Below, one piece after another: positions 10,311 to 21,286 of a DNA stretch of 37,360 bases (within the stretch, counting starts at the first letter, position 1; every line of letters starts with the position of its first letter). Below the pieces are notes generated by a model. It was not told where the DNA came from. It did not search any database and saw only the letters and a program-made list of their open reading frames with translations. A program made the position numbers and the translations under genes. The DNA comes from Sunxiuqinia sp. (GTDB taxonomy: Bacteria; Bacteroidota; Bacteroidia; Bacteroidales; Prolixibacteraceae): assembly GCA_024635605.1 (NCBI GenBank), contig JAGXIR010000090.1, forward strand, positions 1 to 37,360. The letters run 5' to 3'.

Positions 10311-10342
10311 AAGCCGTTTCAGTTTGTTCTGAAACGGCTTTT
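10311..10342. terminator. Intrinsic (bidirectional) terminator between osmC-like gene and ppdK
   Basis: AAGCCGTTTCAG (10311-10322) TTTGTT CTGAAACGGCTT (10329-10340), 12-bp perfect stem, flanked by an A-run on the left and T-run on the right. Confidence 0.9.
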
Positions 10343-10364
10343 ATATTTGTTGTCAGTCGATTGA

Positions 10365-13076
10365 CTATTCGTTATGCTTAATATTTGCCAAGGCTGCGGC
10401 GATCCGTGCAATTGGCACACGGTAAGGCGAACAGCTTACATAGTCTAAGTTAACACTGTCGCAGAATTCAACCGAGCTTGGTTCTCCACCATGCTCACCG
10501 CAAATCCCTACTTTCAGGTTTTCTTTTACTGAGCGTCCTTTTTCAACACCCATTTGCACCAATATGCCAACGCCATTTTGGTCAAGTACCTGGAACGGAT
10601 CTTGTTTCAGAATACCTTTTTCCAAATAGTCTGGCAGGAATTTCCCGGCATCGTCGCGTGAATATCCCATGGTCATTTGCGTCAGGTCGTTGGTTCCGAA
10701 TGAGAAGAAGTCGGCTTCTGCCGCAATGTGGTCAGCTGTTAAGGCTGCACGCGGAATTTCGATCATGGTACCCACCAAGTAGTCAATACGATCACCTTTT
10801 TCTTCAAATACTTTTTCGGCAGTCGAACGGATGATGTCAGCCTGGTTTTTAAACTCGGCAACCGTTCCAACCAGCGGAACCATAATTTCCGGACGAGCAT
10901 CAACACCTTTTGCTTTCAGGTTTAAGGCCGCTTCAATAATGGCGCGGGCCTGCATGGCTGTAATTTCGGGATACGTAATTCCCAGACGGCAACCACGGTG
11001 TCCGAGCATCGGGTTAAATTCTTCCAAATCCGAAATTTTGGATTTAACGGCATCCAGCGAGATTCCCATTTCTAAGGCCAGTTCTTTTTGAGTGGCTTGC
11101 TGGTGAGGCACAAATTCGTGCAATGGTGGATCGAGTAGGCGAACCGTTACGCCATAACCTTCCATCGCTTCAAAAATACCTTCAAAATCTTCACGCTGAT
11201 AAGGCAGGAGTTTGGCCAACGCCTTTTCGCGTCCTTCGACTGTTGACGAAAGAATCATTTCGCGCATGGCTTTAATCCGTGCTCCTTCAAAGAACATGTG
11301 CTCTGTGCGGCAAAGACCGATACCTTGTGCTCCGAATCCACGGGCTACTTTGGCATCGTTTGGTGTGTCGGCGTTGGTGCGAACGGTCATCCGGGCAAAT
11401 TTGTCCGACAAATCCATCACTTTACCAAAATCACCACCCAACTCAGGATTCATGGTTTTAACTTTTCCTTCAAAAACCTGCCCGGTTGTTCCATTAAGCG
11501 AAATCCAGTCACCTTCTTTGTATTCTTTCCCGTCAATGGTCATGATCCGGGTTTTGTAATTCACTTTTACTGCTCCGGCTCCTGAAACACAGCACTTACC
11601 CATTCCACGGGCAACAACAGCTGCATGTGATGTCATCCCACCGCGGGCTGTTAAAATTCCACGGGCAACATTCATTCCTTCCAAATCTTCAGGAGAGGTT
11701 TCAATACGAACCAGAATGGAATTTTCGTAGTTGAATGCTTCGTCGGCAAAGAATACAATTTGTCCCGTAGCTGCTCCCGGAGATGCCGGAAGACCTTTGG
11801 CCAGAACTTTGGCAGTTTCAAGGGCGGTTGTGTCGAACACCGGGTGGAGCAGTTCATCCAGCCTGCTTGGCTCGATGCGCTTCAGGGCTGCTTTTTCATC
11901 AATGATACCTTGCTCAAGCATGTCAACAGCAATTTTCACCATCGCAGCGCCCGTGCGTTTTCCGCTCCGGGTTTGCAGCAACCATAGTTTACCATCCTGA
12001 ATGGTGAACTCAATGTCCTGCATATCTTTGTAGTGGTCTTCCAGTTTTTGCTGAATTTCCATCAATTCTTTGTAAAGCTTCGGCATGGTTTCTTCCAGCG
12101 AAGGAAACTCGGCTTTCCTTACTTCTTCGCTAACTTCGGCCAGTTCAGCCCAACGTTTGCTACCTTCAAGCGTAATTTGTTGAGGTGTACGTGTTCCGGC
12201 AACCACATCTTCGCCCTGGGCGTTGATCAGGTATTCGCCGTTGAAGATATCTTCGCCGGTGGCGGCATCGCGGGTGAAAGCTACTCCTGTAGCCGATGTT
12301 TCGCCCATGTTACCATACACCATGCCCTGAACGTTAACCGCTGTTCCCCATTCGGCTGGGAAGTTATTCATTTTGCGGTAGTAGATGGCACGTTCGTTCA
12401 TCCAGCTGTCGAATACCGCCGAAACAGCTCCCCAGAGTTGCTCCCATGGATCGTCCGGAAAACTTCTTCCAGTAACTTTCAAAACAGCTTCTTTGAATCG
12501 CAGAACCAGTAATTTCAAGTCTTCCGTTGAAAAATGAGTGTCCAGTTCAATGCCTTTTTCCTCTTTCAGGTTTTCCATAATGGCCTCGAATGGATCAATG
12601 TCTTCTTTGCTTTCTGGTTTCATTCCTAATACCACGTCGCCGTACATTTGTACAAATCGACGGTAAGAGTCCCAGGCAAACCGATCGTTTTCTGATTTTT
12701 TTGCAATTCCCTGGACGGCTAAATCATTTAATCCCAGGTTCAATACGGTGTCCATCATTCCCGGCATCGAAACACGGGCTCCTGAACGAACGGAAACAAG
12801 ACAGGGATTGTCTTTGTCGCCAAATTTCGTATTGGTTAATTCTTCAATAAGGGCTACAGCGTCTTCAACTTCTTTTTTAATTGCTGAAACTGCCGCATCA
12901 TGACCCTGTTGCGTATAGATCGTACAAACTTCTGTTGTAATTGTGAATCCGGGAGGAACCGGAACTCCTATAAGGTTCATTTCTGCCAGGTTAGCTCCTT
13001 TTCCTCCAATGAGGTTTTTCATGCTGGCTTCACCTTCGGCTTTACCATTACCAAATGTATAAACATACTTTGCCAT
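10365..13076 (-). CDS. ppdK: Pyruvate, phosphate dikinase
   Basis: 903 aa; 'YVYTFGNGKAEGEASMKNLIGGKGANLAEM', 'LTARGGMTSHAAVVARGMGKCCVSG', 'GLCRTEHMFFE', 'VGICGEHGGEPSSVEFC'. Confidence 0.98.
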   Translation of the reverse strand: MAKYVYTFGNGKAEGEASMKNLIGGKGANLAEMNLIGVPVPPGFTITTEVCTIYTQQGHDAAVSAIKKEVEDAVALIEELTNTKFGDKDNPCLVSVRSGARVSMPGMMDTVLNLGLNDLAVQGIAKKSENDRFAWDSYRRFVQMYGDVVLGMKPESKEDIDPFEAIMENLKEEKGIELDTHFSTEDLKLLVLRFKEAVLKVTGRSFPDDPWEQLWGAVSAVFDSWMNERAIYYRKMNNFPAEWGTAVNVQGMVYGNMGETSATGVAFTRDAATGEDIFNGEYLINAQGEDVVAGTRTPQQITLEGSKRWAELAEVSEEVRKAEFPSLEETMPKLYKELMEIQQKLEDHYKDMQDIEFTIQDGKLWLLQTRSGKRTGAAMVKIAVDMLEQGIIDEKAALKRIEPSRLDELLHPVFDTTALETAKVLAKGLPASPGAATGQIVFFADEAFNYENSILVRIETSPEDLEGMNVARGILTARGGMTSHAAVVARGMGKCCVSGAGAVKVNYKTRIMTIDGKEYKEGDWISLNGTTGQVFEGKVKTMNPELGGDFGKVMDLSDKFARMTVRTNADTPNDAKVARGFGAQGIGLCRTEHMFFEGARIKAMREMILSSTVEGREKALAKLLPYQREDFEGIFEAMEGYGVTVRLLDPPLHEFVPHQQATQKELALEMGISLDAVKSKISDLEEFNPMLGHRGCRLGITYPEITAMQARAIIEAALNLKAKGVDARPEIMVPLVGTVAEFKNQADIIRSTAEKVFEEKGDRIDYLVGTMIEIPRAALTADHIAAEADFFSFGTNDLTQMTMGYSRDDAGKFLPDYLEKGILKQDPFQVLDQNGVGILVQMGVEKGRSVKENLKVGICGEHGGEPSSVEFCDSVNLDYVSCSPYRVPIARIAAALANIKHNE

Positions 13077-13368
13077 AAGCGATTTTTGTGGATTAATAAA
13101 AGATTTAATATTTAATTAAAATAAATTCATTTTCATCAGCTGCAAAATTGGTTAATTTCAACGTTAACTACCAGCTAAATAGCCTGTTTTACAGCCGTTT
13201 TTGATAAATCTATCAGATTTATCGGGTTTAGTTTTTCCAAGGTGGTTGCAAATATATTAAAAACAGGAAGAAAATAGATGCGATCCGTTTCTAAATAAGC
13301 GTTTTTTTATGAATTCAATTCTTAACATTTCTTAACGTTGCTTGAAGCTTCTTAACTATATTTCGCCG

Positions 13369-13470
13369 TACATTTGTATTGTGAGATTTAGCAAAAAGAC
13401 AAGTAATTTTTTTTCATAGAGATAGGTTTGGTTAAGTTAGAAAAGGGTGGTTTCAACCATCCTTTTTTTT
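13369..13470 (+). ncRNA. Candidate short non-coding transcript or ultra-short leader (promoter-like TACATTTG followed by intrinsic terminator)
   Basis: TACATTTG (13369-13376) matches the Bacteroidota -7 consensus TAnnTTTG; about 70 nt later is hairpin AGGGTGGTT-TC-AACCATCCT (13444-13463) followed by T8; no ORF of note between. Confidence 0.4.
13444..13470 (+). terminator. Intrinsic terminator upstream of clpB
   Basis: 9-bp stem AGGGTGGTT / AACCATCCT (one G-U) plus an eight-T tract (13463-13470). Confidence 0.75.
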
Positions 13471-13627
13471 ATGGATTAAACTGTCAAAACGATCTTGTAT
13501 TTTTCAACCTTCTGTAAAATATTCCTGTCCAGTAGTTTTGGTGCGACAAAATGTCTGTTTCCCCTTCGTTTATTTAAATTGGTTAGCTTCTTGTGTGTGG
13601 GCTTGGCAGTCACTAAAAGGAGGAGTT

Positions 13628-16216
13628 ATGAATTTTAACAATTTTACAATCAAATCGCAGGAAGCCATTCAGCATGCTTTTGAGGTTGCTCAGGCCAATA
13701 ATCAACAGGCTGTTGAAACCGCACATGTGTTGAAGGGACTTTTGCACGCGGCCGAGAATGTAACCGGGTTTTTGTTGAAAAAGCTAGGTGTCAATACCGG
13801 CGTCTTCTATCAAGCATTGGATAAAATTGTGGAATCTTATCCTAAGGTCACTGGGGGCGAGCCTTACTTAACCGGAAATGCCAATAAAGTTTTGCAAAAA
13901 TCACTCGACATCTCCCGTAAGATGGGCGATGATTTTGTATCGGTTGAGCATATTCTGATGGCATTGCTTGAAACCGGCGATACGGTTTCCACGCTTCTGA
14001 AAGATAATGGGGTGGGGCGCAAAGAGCTTAGTGCGGCTGTAACTGAGTTGCGAAAGGGAGCCAAGGTGGAAAGCCAGACAGCAGAAGACCAATTTAATTC
14101 GTTGAATCGGTTTGCCGTCAATCTAAATGAGAAAGCCCGCAGTGGAAAGCTGGATCCGGTAATTGGACGCGATGATGAAATCCGCCGAATTTTGCAGATT
14201 TTAACCCGACGCACAAAAAATAACCCGGTGCTGATTGGAGAGCCGGGAACAGGGAAAACAGCTATTGCCGAGGGCCTGGCTCACCGTATTGTTCGTGGCG
14301 ATGTGCCCGAGAACTTAAAGTCAAAACAGCTGTTCTCGCTGGATATGGGTGCACTGATTGCCGGAGCAAAATATAAGGGTGAGTTTGAGGAACGCCTGAA
14401 AGCCGTTGTTAATGAGGTCGTGAAGTCGGATGGGGAGGTGATCCTCTTTATCGATGAGATCCATACCTTGGTTGGGGCGGGTAAAAGTGAAGGTGCCATG
14501 GATGCCGCCAATATTCTAAAACCAGCACTGGCACGCGGCGAGCTGCGTGCGATTGGTGCAACGACATTAAGCGAATACCAAAAATATTTTGAGAAAGACA
14601 AAGCCTTGGAGCGCCGTTTCCAGATTGTAATGGTGAATGAACCAGATACCCTGAGTGCGATTTCCATCCTTCGGGGATTGAAAGAACGGTACGAAGGGCA
14701 CCACAAAGTGCGCATCAAAGATAATGCGATTATTGCGGCCGTTGAGCTTTCGCAGCGCTACATTTCCGATCGCTTTTTGCCCGACAAGGCCATTGACCTG
14801 ATGGACGAAGCCGCTGCCAAGTTACGCCTGGAGATGGACTCGGTTCCGGAAGAGCTGGATGAGATTGAACGCCGGATCAAGCAGTTGGAGATTGAGCGTG
14901 AAGCGATCAAGCGCGAGAAAGATGAAAGCAAGCTGGCCTCACTGAAGGAGGAAATAGCCAACCTCAAGGAGGAGCAGTCGCGTTACCGGGCGCAGTGGGA
15001 AATGGAGAAGTCGTTAATCGACCAAATTCAGCAGAACAAAACAAACATCGAAAACTTCAAGTTTGAGGCTGAGCAGGCCGAGCGTTCAGGCGACTATGGG
15101 AAGGTGGCCGAAATTCGCTATGGAAAGATCAAAGAGGCAGAAGAAGCAATTGCTCACCTTCAGGATGAGTTACAAGAAATGCAGGGCGATTCGTTAATCA
15201 AAGAAGAAGTGGATGCCGAAGATATTGCCGATTTGGTGGCTCGCTGGACGGGCATTCCGGTTTCGAAAATGCTGCAAAGCGAGCGCGATAAATTGCTTCA
15301 CCTGGAAGAAGATTTACACAAACGGGTGGTGGGGCAGCAGGAAGCCATTCATGCGGTGGCCGATGCCGTGCGCCGAAGCCGTGCCGGTTTGCAGGATGAA
15401 AAGCGTCCGATTGGTTCGTTCATCTTTTTGGGAACCACCGGAGTTGGTAAAACCGAGCTGGCGAAAGCCCTGGCTGAATACTTGTTCGATAATGAGAACA
15501 TGATCACACGCATCGACATGTCGGAGTACCAGGAGAAATTCTCGGTAACCCGCCTGATTGGGTCGCCTCCGGGCTATGTTGGTTACGATGAAGGCGGACA
15601 GCTGAGCGAGGCCGTTAGGCGCAAACCATATTCGGTGGTTTTGTTCGATGAAATTGAAAAAGCGCATCCCGATGTGTTCAACGTGTTGTTGCAGGTGCTC
15701 GATGATGGTCGCCTGACTGATAACAAAGGCAGGGTTGTCAACTTCAAGAATACGATCATCATTATGACTTCCAATCTCGGTTCGCAAATTATTCAGGAAG
15801 GCTTTGAACGGATGAATGAGACAAACAAAGGTGAGGTGTACGAAGCAACCCGGCAGGCAATTTTCAATTTGCTGCGTAAAACCATTCGTCCCGAGTTTTT
15901 GAACCGGATTGACGAAACCATCATGTTTACACCGTTATCCCGCGAAGATGTCAAAGAGATTGTTAAAATTCAATTTAATCGGATTGTGCAGCGTTTGGGT
16001 AATCAGGAGTTGAAAATTGAAATTTCGGACGAAGCAGTAGCCTGGCTGGCGGCTGTTGGCTACGACCCTCAATACGGTGCCCGGCCGGTTAACCGCTTGT
16101 TACAAAAGCATGTCTTAAATGAATTGTCGAAAAAAATACTGGCAGGCGAGGTGAGGATTGATCAGACGATTCAAATTGTACTGGAAGGCGAGGAATTGAA
16201 GTTCAGAAGCAAATAA
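13628..16216 (+). CDS. clpB: ATP-dependent chaperone ClpB
   Basis: Start at 13628 ([19 protein letters not shown]) preceded by AGGAG; Walker motifs '[15 protein letters not shown]' and '[19 protein letters not shown]', M-domain coiled coil, C-terminal D2 domain. Confidence 0.97.
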   Translation: MNFNNFTIKSQEAIQHAFEVAQANNQQAVETAHVLKGLLHAAENVTGFLLKKLGVNTGVFYQALDKIVESYPKVTGGEPYLTGNANKVLQKSLDISRKMGDDFVSVEHILMALLETGDTVSTLLKDNGVGRKELSAAVTELRKGAKVESQTAEDQFNSLNRFAVNLNEKARSGKLDPVIGRDDEIRRILQILTRRTKNNPVLIGEPGTGKTAIAEGLAHRIVRGDVPENLKSKQLFSLDMGALIAGAKYKGEFEERLKAVVNEVVKSDGEVILFIDEIHTLVGAGKSEGAMDAANILKPALARGELRAIGATTLSEYQKYFEKDKALERRFQIVMVNEPDTLSAISILRGLKERYEGHHKVRIKDNAIIAAVELSQRYISDRFLPDKAIDLMDEAAAKLRLEMDSVPEELDEIERRIKQLEIEREAIKREKDESKLASLKEEIANLKEEQSRYRAQWEMEKSLIDQIQQNKTNIENFKFEAEQAERSGDYGKVAEIRYGKIKEAEEAIAHLQDELQEMQGDSLIKEEVDAEDIADLVARWTGIPVSKMLQSERDKLLHLEEDLHKRVVGQQEAIHAVADAVRRSRAGLQDEKRPIGSFIFLGTTGVGKTELAKALAEYLFDNENMITRIDMSEYQEKFSVTRLIGSPPGYVGYDEGGQLSEAVRRKPYSVVLFDEIEKAHPDVFNVLLQVLDDGRLTDNKGRVVNFKNTIIIMTSNLGSQIIQEGFERMNETNKGEVYEATRQAIFNLLRKTIRPEFLNRIDETIMFTPLSREDVKEIVKIQFNRIVQRLGNQELKIEISDEAVAWLAAVGYDPQYGARPVNRLLQKHVLNELSKKILAGEVRIDQTIQIVLEGEELKFRSK

Positions 16217-16220
16217 TCCA

Positions 16221-16251
16221 AAAGAGGCTGTCCGGAAAGGGCGGCCTCTTT
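16221..16251. terminator. Hairpin between convergent clpB and HPt gene
   Basis: AAAGAGGC (16221-16228) / GCCTCTTT (16244-16251); overlaps the stop of the - strand HPt gene. Confidence 0.65.
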
Positions 16252-16606
16252 ACTTAAATTTTTTCATTTCATCCCGGAGTTCCTTTTCCGCGTGGCCGAT
16301 CACCAAATCAAACTCACTGACAAAGTCCGGGTAGGAATCAATGTCTTCCAGTTTTTGCGTTTTTAGTTGCAGTTCCTTCAGTTTCCAGCCCAGATCGTCC
16401 ATGCCAAAAGTCATGACCGACGATTTTGCTTTATGGGCCAATTCTCCTAGCTCTTTGTATCGCTTATTATTTAAATGCTCGTGCAGTCCGTCTTTAAACT
16501 CAGGCAACTGCTCAAAAAACATGGTGATGAATTCTTTCAGAATTTCATCTTCGCCTCCTGTAATTTCTTTTAAATAGTCCAGATTGGTGTATTTTTTTTC
16601 AGACAT
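16250..16606 (-). CDS. Orphan histidine phosphotransfer (HPt) domain protein
   Basis: ORF track starts at 16618; internal Met (MSEKKYTNLDYLKEITGG) is the more likely start; 'ELAHKAKSSVMTFGMDDL' matches the HPt phospho-His motif. Confidence 0.88.
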   Translation of the reverse strand: MSEKKYTNLDYLKEITGGEDEILKEFITMFFEQLPEFKDGLHEHLNNKRYKELGELAHKAKSSVMTFGMDDLGWKLKELQLKTQKLEDIDSYPDFVSEFDLVIGHAEKELRDEMKKFK

Positions 16607-16760
16607 TGTTATGTACATTGTTTAATGCATACAATATTAACTAAAATTCGCTGATAATGCCAACGAACACGCTGGGAATAATATTTTAGCTTTGTGATGA
16701 TATTTTTCATGATTTTATGGATTTTGAACTTTTACTTTTGAACCTTTAATGATGTTTTAT

Positions 16761-17852
16761 ATGAAAAGGACAGCTTTTAACCAACTTCACAAAGATGCCG
16801 GTGGTAAAATGGTTGAATTTGCCGGATACGAAATGCCGGTTGAGTTTAGCGGAATAAAAGATGAACACCTGACTGTTCGAAATAACGTGGGTGTGTTTGA
16901 TGTGTCGCACATGGGCGAGTTTTGGGTGAAAGGTTCGAACGCTGCTGCATTGGTGCAAAAGCTGACATCAAACGATATTTCCAAGCTTCGGATGGGGCAA
17001 GCGCAATATACTTGCTTTCCGAATGGGAAAGGCGGCATTGTTGATGATTTGCTGGTTTATTATTACGAACCGAATAAATACATGCTGGTAGTCAATGCGT
17101 CGAATATTGAGAAGGACTGGAATTGGGTGGTTTCAAATAACACGGTAGGTGCCGAACTGGAAAATGCTTCCGACTCCATTAGCCAGCTCGCCGTTCAGGG
17201 ACCAAAAGCCATTCGGGTATTGCAAAAGCTGACCAAAGTTGATCTTTCCGATCTTCCGTATTACACCTTTGTAACCGACAAATTTGCCGGTGCTGAAGAG
17301 GTGATTATTTCGGCAACCGGTTACACGGGCTCGGGTGGTTTCGAATTGTACTTTGCCAATGAACATGCGGAAAAAATTTACGAGGCTTTGTTTGAAGCCG
17401 GCGAAGAATTTGGCATTAAGCCCATTGGCCTGGGTGCCCGCGATACCCTGCGGTTGGAAATGGGATTCTGCTTGTATGGCAATGATATTGATGATACCAC
17501 TTCGCCTATCGAAGCCGGATTGGGGTGGATTACCAAATTTAACGCTGACAATGCGTTTATCGATAAGGAACTGCTTTCGGTGCAGAAAACCGAAGGCGTT
17601 GGCCGCAAACTGAGAGGATTTGAAATGATTGATCGCGGCATTCCCCGCCATGGATATGAGCTGGCCGACAAAGACGGGGTGGTCGTTGGAGTCGTGACTT
17701 CAGGAACACAGTCGCCCATGTTGAACAAGGGGATTGGCATGGGTTATGTCGCGAAGGCATATTCGGCTTTCGGAACGGAGATTTATGTGAAAGTGCGCAA
17801 TAAATTATTAAAAGCAAAGGTCGTAAAAGTACCTTTTGTGAGTCTTCAATAA
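16761..17852 (+). CDS. gcvT: Glycine cleavage system aminomethyltransferase (T protein)
   Basis: '[53 protein letters not shown]', '[15 protein letters not shown]', '[20 protein letters not shown]'. Confidence 0.97.
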   Translation: MKRTAFNQLHKDAGGKMVEFAGYEMPVEFSGIKDEHLTVRNNVGVFDVSHMGEFWVKGSNAAALVQKLTSNDISKLRMGQAQYTCFPNGKGGIVDDLLVYYYEPNKYMLVVNASNIEKDWNWVVSNNTVGAELENASDSISQLAVQGPKAIRVLQKLTKVDLSDLPYYTFVTDKFAGAEEVIISATGYTGSGGFELYFANEHAEKIYEALFEAGEEFGIKPIGLGARDTLRLEMGFCLYGNDIDDTTSPIEAGLGWITKFNADNAFIDKELLSVQKTEGVGRKLRGFEMIDRGIPRHGYELADKDGVVVGVVTSGTQSPMLNKGIGMGYVAKAYSAFGTEIYVKVRNKLLKAKVVKVPFVSLQ

Positions 17853-17883
17853 GGGGGTTGACTTACACGTTTACTAATCTTTA

Positions 17884-17911
17884 AACCCGCTGGTGCCAGC
17901 GGGTTTTTTTG
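17884..17911 (+). terminator. Intrinsic terminator after gcvT
   Basis: AACCCGCTGG (17884-17893) TG CCAGCGGGTT (17896-17905) followed by T-run. Confidence 0.92.
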
Positions 17912-18034
17912 AGCTCTAAAACGACAAGACTGCAAAAAGATTAACAATTTGCCAATTTCGGAGAATTATTCACGGCATTTCCAAATTATTGTGAGCAGAG
18001 ATTTATCTTTGCTGGCATTTGAATCTAATCAGCA

Positions 18035-18781
18035 ATGATGAATACAGAAAAGCGCCGGCTGGAGGTTTGTCTTTCTCCTGCCATTTACGACAAACACGCC
18101 CACGACGATAACCTGGTGGTGGTTATTGATGTGCTGCGGGCCACTTCGTCGATCTGCACGGCTTTTGCTAACGGGGTGGAACGAATTATTCCGGTGGCTA
18201 CTGTTGAAGAAGCGCGCAGCAAAAAGGAAGCAGGCTACACGGTGGCCTCGGAGCGCGATGGCTACGTACTCGATTTTGCCGACTTTGGCAATTCGCCCTT
18301 CAACTTCACCGCCGAAAAGGTAAAAGGGAAGGAGATTGTTTACTCAACCACCAATGGTACCCGTTGTATTCACATGGCCAGCCATTCCAGGGAAGTGTTG
18401 ATTGGCTCGTTTTTAAACCTTTCGGCATTGGCCGAATACCTGATTGCACAAGATGCCCCGGTCTTGTTGTTTTGCGCATCCTGGAAAGACCGCTTCAGCT
18501 TGGAAGATACGGTTTGTGCCGGTGCTTTGGCCGAGCTCCTGTTGAAGTCGGGCAAGTTTGACAGCATTTGCGACGCGGTAACGGCATCCATCGATTTGTG
18601 GTCGCTGGCCAAAGACGACCTGAATAGCTATAGCCTGAAAGCCGCACAAAAAGGACGGCTGGCATCCAAAGGACTTGACGATTGCATGGAGTTCTGCCAC
18701 CAAATCGATTTCACGAATTTGATCCCTTATTACACCGATGGCATTCTGCTGGCCAAAACCATTGGGGGTAGCAAAAATTAA
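18035..18781 (+). CDS. comB: 2-phosphosulfolactate phosphatase family protein (ComB-like)
   Basis: 'DDNLVVVIDVLRATSSICTAFANGVERIIPVATVEEA', 'LDFADFGNSPFNF', 'STTNGTRCIHMA', 'FCASWKDRFSLEDTVCAG' are ComB family signatures. Confidence 0.9.
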   Translation: MMNTEKRRLEVCLSPAIYDKHAHDDNLVVVIDVLRATSSICTAFANGVERIIPVATVEEARSKKEAGYTVASERDGYVLDFADFGNSPFNFTAEKVKGKEIVYSTTNGTRCIHMASHSREVLIGSFLNLSALAEYLIAQDAPVLLFCASWKDRFSLEDTVCAGALAELLLKSGKFDSICDAVTASIDLWSLAKDDLNSYSLKAAQKGRLASKGLDDCMEFCHQIDFTNLIPYYTDGILLAKTIGGSKN

Positions 18782-18959
18782 TCAACTTTTTCATGATTTC
18801 TGTCAAGATCATACCCTGTTGTCAATTAATGTTTTATAACTTGTGATCGTGTTATCTCAACTGATTTTTCTCAGATATCAACAGCATAATTTTCCGTTAA
18901 TTTGAATGAATCTTTACTTTTACTAAGAAATTAATTTAACCCTTAATAAATATATCAAC

Positions 18960-20036
18960 ATGAAGACGCATAATTTTTCAGCTGGACCTTCAATTTTGCC
19001 ACAATTTACGATTGAAAAAACCGCTGAAGCCATTAAAGATTTTGCCGGCACCGGCCTTTCTGTGATGGAAGTATCGCATCGAGGAAAAGAGTTTATTGCT
19101 GTGATGGACGAAGCCCAGGCTTTGTTTCGCGAGTTGCTGAATATTCCTGACGATTATTCGGTTTTGTTCTTGGGTGGAGGTGCTTCGTTGCAGTTTTGCA
19201 TGGTGCCATACAACCTGATGCTTAAAAAGGCGGCTTACCTGAATACAGGGGCTTGGGCTGCAAAAGCACAGAAAGAAGCCAAGTTTTTTGGCGAAGTTGT
19301 TGAAGTTGCTTCTTCAAAAGATACCGTTTACAACTACATCCCCAAAGGCTATGATATTCCGGCTGATGCCGATTATTTCCACTTCACATCCAATAATACC
19401 ATTTACGGAACGCAAATCCGGCAGGATTTTGATTTGGATATTCCGGTTGTTTGCGACATGTCGTCGGATATTTTTTCACGTCAGATTGATGTTTCAAAGT
19501 ATGGATTGATTTACGGTGGGGCACAGAAAAACCTGGCTCCGGCCGGTGTGGCTTTTGTCATAGTGAAAAATGACTTGCTAGGCAAAGTGGACCGCCCGAT
19601 TCCAACCATGTTGAACTATCAAACACACATCGACAATGGTTCGATGTTTAATACGCCACCAGTGGTGCCTGTGTTTGCTGCTTTGCAAACTTTGAAATGG
19701 CTGAAAATTAATGGCGGAATTGCTGCGATGGAAAAAATCAATGAAGAAAAAGCAGCTTTGCTTTACGATGAAATCGACCGCAACCCACTGTTTAAAGGAA
19801 CCGTTTTGAATAAAGAAGACCGCTCGTTGATGAATGTGTGCTTCATTATGAATGATGGTTACGAAGCCCTCGAAAAAGAGTTCATGGATTTTGCCACCTC
19901 CAAGGGGATGTCAGGAATCAAGGGACACCGTTCTGTGGGTGGTTTCCGTGCATCAATCTACAATGCCATGCCAAAAGAAAGCATTCAGGCCTTAATCGAT
20001 TGTATGCTGGAATTCGAAAAAGCGCATGTAAGATAA
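18960..20036 (+). CDS. serC: Phosphoserine aminotransferase
   Basis: '[22 protein letters not shown]', '[11 protein letters not shown]', '[18 protein letters not shown]', '[18 protein letters not shown]', '[21 protein letters not shown]'. Confidence 0.97.
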   Translation: MKTHNFSAGPSILPQFTIEKTAEAIKDFAGTGLSVMEVSHRGKEFIAVMDEAQALFRELLNIPDDYSVLFLGGGASLQFCMVPYNLMLKKAAYLNTGAWAAKAQKEAKFFGEVVEVASSKDTVYNYIPKGYDIPADADYFHFTSNNTIYGTQIRQDFDLDIPVVCDMSSDIFSRQIDVSKYGLIYGGAQKNLAPAGVAFVIVKNDLLGKVDRPIPTMLNYQTHIDNGSMFNTPPVVPVFAALQTLKWLKINGGIAAMEKINEEKAALLYDEIDRNPLFKGTVLNKEDRSLMNVCFIMNDGYEALEKEFMDFATSKGMSGIKGHRSVGGFRASIYNAMPKESIQALIDCMLEFEKAHVR

Positions 20037-20048
20037 TTCATATAGATA

Positions 20049-20088
20049 GGAAGGTGAATGGTTTTTCGATTCACCTTCCGTTTTTTTT
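20049..20088 (+). terminator. Intrinsic terminator after serC
   Basis: GGAAGGTGAAT (20049-20059) / ATTCACCTTCC (20069-20079), then eight T. Confidence 0.9.
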
Positions 20089-20185
20089 GGAGTCATTAAA
20101 GCATGAGGAACGGCTAAAGCGACCGCTGGGTTGCTTCGATTTGGCTTGCAATGACATTTTATTTTAACCTTAAAATTTGAATAAA

Positions 20186-21106
20186 ATGACGAACGTTTTA
20201 ATTGCAACCGAAAAACCGTTTGGCCCGGCCGCGGTTGCTCAAATGAGTGAAATCTGCAAAACGGCGGGTTTCCAGGTCCAACGCCTGGAGAAGTACACTG
20301 AAAAATCACAATTACTGCAAGCTGTAAGCATTACCCACGCTTTAATTGTACGCAGCGACCAGATTGATCGGGAAGTGCTGGATGCCGCTTCGGAGCTGAA
20401 AATTGTGGTTCGTGCCGGCGCCGGCTACGATAATGTGGATACCGCTTACGCCAAAGAAAAGGGCATTTGCGTGATGAACACTCCCGGCCAAAACTCCAAT
20501 GCGGTGGCCGAATTGGCCATTGGATTGGCTATCTACGGAATCCGTGAATTATTTAGTGGGAAAATGGGTGGCGAACTTCGTGGCCGAACCCTGGGCTTGC
20601 ATGGCTATGGTTATGTGGCCCGAAATGTGCACCGTATTGCCCGGGCTTTTGGCATGAATGTGATGGTCTATACCCGATATAGCAAGGCACAGGCTGCATC
20701 GCAAGGCATTGGGGTGACCAAATCGCTCGAAGAACTTTACGCCGTTTCGGACGTGGTTTCTATCCATGTTCCGGCTCGTGGCGAACACCTCAAATCGGTA
20801 AGTATGGATGTGCTAAAACATTTGAAAGAGAATGCCATCATTGTGAATACGGCCCGCAAGGAAGTGGTGAACGAAGAAGAATTATGCCAGTTTATGGCGG
20901 AGCGTCCCGATGTAAAATACCTTTCGGATATTGCTCCGGACTGTGCCAACCGGTTTGAGCAGGATTTTGAAGGCCGCTATTACTTCACCCCGAAAAAGCT
21001 GGGTGCCCAAACAGCCGAAGCCAATTTAAACGCGGGAGTTGCTGCTGCCGAACAAATTGTTGAGTTTCTCGAAAACGGCGACCGTACGTTTCAGGTGAAT
21101 AAATAG
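20186..21106 (+). CDS. serA: D-3-phosphoglycerate dehydrogenase / D-2-hydroxyacid dehydrogenase
   Basis: ATG at 20186 (MTNVLIATEKPFG); 'VVRAGAGYDNVDTAYAKEKGICVMNTPGQNSNAVAELAIG', 'GRTLGLHGYGYVARNVHRIARAFGM', 'NTARKEVVNEEEL'; follows serC. Confidence 0.93.
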   Translation: MTNVLIATEKPFGPAAVAQMSEICKTAGFQVQRLEKYTEKSQLLQAVSITHALIVRSDQIDREVLDAASELKIVVRAGAGYDNVDTAYAKEKGICVMNTPGQNSNAVAELAIGLAIYGIRELFSGKMGGELRGRTLGLHGYGYVARNVHRIARAFGMNVMVYTRYSKAQAASQGIGVTKSLEELYAVSDVVSIHVPARGEHLKSVSMDVLKHLKENAIIVNTARKEVVNEEELCQFMAERPDVKYLSDIAPDCANRFEQDFEGRYYFTPKKLGAQTAEANLNAGVAAAEQIVEFLENGDRTFQVNK

Positions 21107-21131
21107 AAACCATTGCAACAAGGACATGAAC

Positions 21132-21168
21132 AGGATTCCATTCTTATCGGGAGGATGGAATCCTTTTT
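21132..21168 (+). terminator. Intrinsic terminator after serA
   Basis: AGGATTCCAT (21132-21141) / ATGGAATCCT (21155-21164) plus T-run. Confidence 0.9.
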
Positions 21169-21286
21169 TGAATCAAAATATTAACAAAACAGACTTTCCG
21201 CTTTTTATGCGAGGCGATTCAAAATATCAGTTGTAAATTCGCTTTGAATTCAAATCCTTCAAAATTAATTTTGAAAAAGTTTAAAC

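Noticed and set aside
12033-12512. 159-aa + strand ORF opposite ppdK (and other ORFs between 10478 and 13115)
   Set aside because: Contained in ppdK; no domain signature.
15314-15787. 157-aa antisense ORF opposite clpB (also 14281-14718 and 13864-14214)
   Set aside because: Shadow ORFs of conserved ClpB AAA+ coding sequence.
17133-17651. 172-aa and neighbouring antisense ORFs opposite gcvT
   Set aside because: Fully overlap the strongly supported gcvT gene; shadow ORFs.
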